The notes beneath the pieces are model-generated. The model was not told the origin of the DNA. It worked only from the letters and a program-made list of their open reading frames with translations, and did no database searches. A stretch of 6,920 bases of DNA. Origin: Wenzhouxiangella sp. (GTDB taxonomy: Bacteria; Pseudomonadota; Gammaproteobacteria; Xanthomonadales; Wenzhouxiangellaceae). Both the position numbers and the translations under genes were made by a program. This document shows positions 5,884-6,920 of the stretch, in pieces. The DNA is taken from assembly GCA_007116585.1 (NCBI GenBank), contig SKIE01000225.1, positions 1 to 6,920 on the forward strand, written 5' to 3'. The number at the start of each line of letters is the position of its first letter. Position 1 is the first letter of the stretch.

Positions 5884-6920
5884 TCAAATCCAAAGCAACA
5901 GCCACAACAGCCCGATAATGACCAACGACGCCAGACCGGTGACCTGAACGCTGCGCTGGTGCTTTTCATAAAGCGCCTGGAAATGCTCGAGACGGTGCAG
6001 CAGTTGTGACTGTGCGGGGTTGGGGCTGTCGCGCTGGGTCAGCAGTCCGGGCAAGGCGCGGGCAAGGCGCTCGGCGATGACGACCAGATCCCCTTCAGGA
6101 ATCTGGCCTCTGGCCCGCCAGCCCATGCTGCCGGCAGCCCAGGCCAGCCCGGCGGCCAGCAGGAGCGGCCAGATACCGGCCCAGACCACGTAGAGCCTGG
6201 GTGCCGTGATCAGTCCGTTGGCGTATGCCCAGGCCCAGGGCAGCGCGATTCCGGCCAGTACCATCAATGCCCAGGAGGGTTGCAGAGACGGATTGCGGCT
6301 GCGCGTGTTCAGGGCAAGCCGCCAGGCATGCATGAGCAGCAGCGCCGTGGCCGTCGAAGTCAGGGCCAGAACTGCGATCAGCAGGCCGGCGGCCGGGAGC
6401 GCTTCGACGAAGGATTTGAGCGCATTCTTGGCCAGGTAACCGCTGGTCAACGGGAATGCGGCCAGTGACAGGGCAGGCAGTATGAACAGGGCCCGTCCGA
6501 CGCGGCCAAGTGTGAGCGAGCTGCCACAAGCGAGAAACAACGCGGCTTTGTTCAGACCGTGGTGCAGCGCCATCAGGCCAATCAGGACCAGCAGCGCGTC
6601 GCGCTCGTCTGGGAGCAGGAAGGTCAGCGAAAACGCACTTAAGATCAGTCCCATCTGGCTCACCGTGGAGTAGGCCAGCACGGTTTTGATGCGTTGCTGA
6701 GTCAATCCGATGGCCACACCTGTAAAGGCGGTAAACAAGCCAGCACCCAGCAGCACCCAGCCGACCCAGGTCGGGTCGCTTTCCAGGGCGGGCACGAATC
6801 GCAGCCAGCCCAGCAGTCCGGCCTTGACGATCACGCCGGACAACACGGCGCTGGCGGGCACGGGCGCAACAGGGTGGGCCAACGGCAGCCACAGATGCAG
6901 CGGCATGATGCCCATCTTGA
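5884..6920 (-). CDS. Proton-conducting membrane subunit, NuoL/NuoM/MrpD/HyfB superfamily, C-terminal part (5' end beyond window)
   Basis: The reverse strand is open from the right edge to a TGA at 5886-5884. The Met at 6915 is internal: the codon before it is Lys, and the following PLHLWLPLAHPVAPVPASAV with a downstream VIVKAG is the central channel motif of antiporter-like subunits, normally some 200 residues into the protein. Counting from that Met, about nine membrane segments can be seen (near 20-40, 50-72, 80-100, 106-130, 141-160, 172-198, 213-232, 240-262, 323-343). A hydrophilic loop at 265-322 precedes the last. Buried charges expected for proton transfer are present: Lys31, Lys77 in IKTVLAYSTVSQMG, His118/His119/Lys123 in HHGLNKAALF, and Lys163 in LTSGYLAKN. 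Such subunits move H+ or Na+ in complex I, Mrp antiporters, or membrane-bound hydrogenases. The AHPVAP wording leans to HyfB-like or complex-I-subunit-5-like relatives, but the exact complex cannot be told without the upstream genes. Confidence 0.9.
   Translation of the reverse strand, partial: KMGIMPLHLWLPLAHPVAPVPASAVLSGVIVKAGLLGWLRFVPALESDPTWVGWVLLGAGLFTAFTGVAIGLTQQRIKTVLAYSTVSQMGLILSAFSLTFLLPDERDALLVLIGLMALHHGLNKAALFLACGSSLTLGRVGRALFILPALSLAAFPLTSGYLAKNALKSFVEALPAAGLLIAVLALTSTATALLLMHAWRLALNTRSRNPSLQPSWALMVLAGIALPWAWAYANGLITAPRLYVVWAGIWPLLLAAGLAWAAGSMGWRARGQIPEGDLVVIAERLARALPGLLTQRDSPNPAQSQLLHRLEHFQALYEKHQRSVQVTGLASLVIIGLLWLLLWI

Noticed and set aside
5846..5884. A 12-codon minus-strand frame (MAERLEGALQGP) whose ATG overlaps the stop of the proton-channel gene
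   Set aside because: The TGATG overlap looks like translational coupling, but the frame is too short and has no independent support.
6095..6892. A 265-codon minus-strand frame overlapping the proton-channel gene
   Set aside because: It is the neighbouring frame of the membrane protein, with Arg/Pro/Ala-rich composition and no membrane segments or motifs.

Overview
This window reads as a conserved chromosomal housekeeping region from a GC-rich gammaproteobacterium. Three things point there: the gene order (recN divergent from grpE-dnaK-dnaJ, followed by dapB), sigma-32-type heat-shock promoters with no CIRCE/HrcA operator, and protein sequences that track the Escherichia coli family members closely. 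DnaK aligns by eye to E. coli numbering with no gaps through residue 199 and again at the interdomain linker. Genus cannot be fixed from the sequence alone; a Xanthomonadales/Chromatiales-like lineage is a guess.

Layout, left to right. (1) 1-722, minus strand: the N-terminal 240 codons of recN (DNA repair ATPase), running off the left edge. (2) 723-865: a short divergent control region with a weak recN promoter on the minus strand and, on the plus strand, a near-consensus heat-shock promoter (802-830). (3) 866-5413: grpE, dnaK, dnaJ and dapB on the plus strand. grpE and dnaK are separated by 136 bp holding a second heat-shock-like promoter with the same 14-bp spacer and a leader hairpin. dnaK-dnaJ (45 bp) and dnaJ-dapB (5 bp) are close enough to be cotranscribed. 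(4) 5449-5710: a strong sigma-70 promoter, tRNA-Ala(GGC), tRNA-Glu(TTC) and a strong intrinsic terminator that can work in both directions. (5) 5711-5883: noncoding, with an unusually dense run of small palindromes and two adjacent perfect hairpins sharing a GCA loop. (6) 5884-6920, minus strand: the C-terminal two thirds or so of a multi-pass proton-channel subunit of the NuoL/NuoM/MrpD/HyfB superfamily, convergent with the tRNAs and running off the right edge.

How the genes work together: DnaK (Hsp70), DnaJ (J-domain co-chaperone) and GrpE (nucleotide-exchange factor) form one ATP-driven folding machine, and the two heat-shock promoters would let grpE and dnaK-dnaJ be induced together. dapB (lysine and diaminopimelate synthesis) rides behind dnaJ, as it does in pseudomonads, but the carA gene that usually follows there is replaced by the tRNA pair. 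I did not find an undescribed multi-gene system. The observations most worth a second look are the paired heat-shock promoters, the hairpin/palindrome cluster after the tRNAs, and the partial proton-channel gene whose operon lies outside the window.
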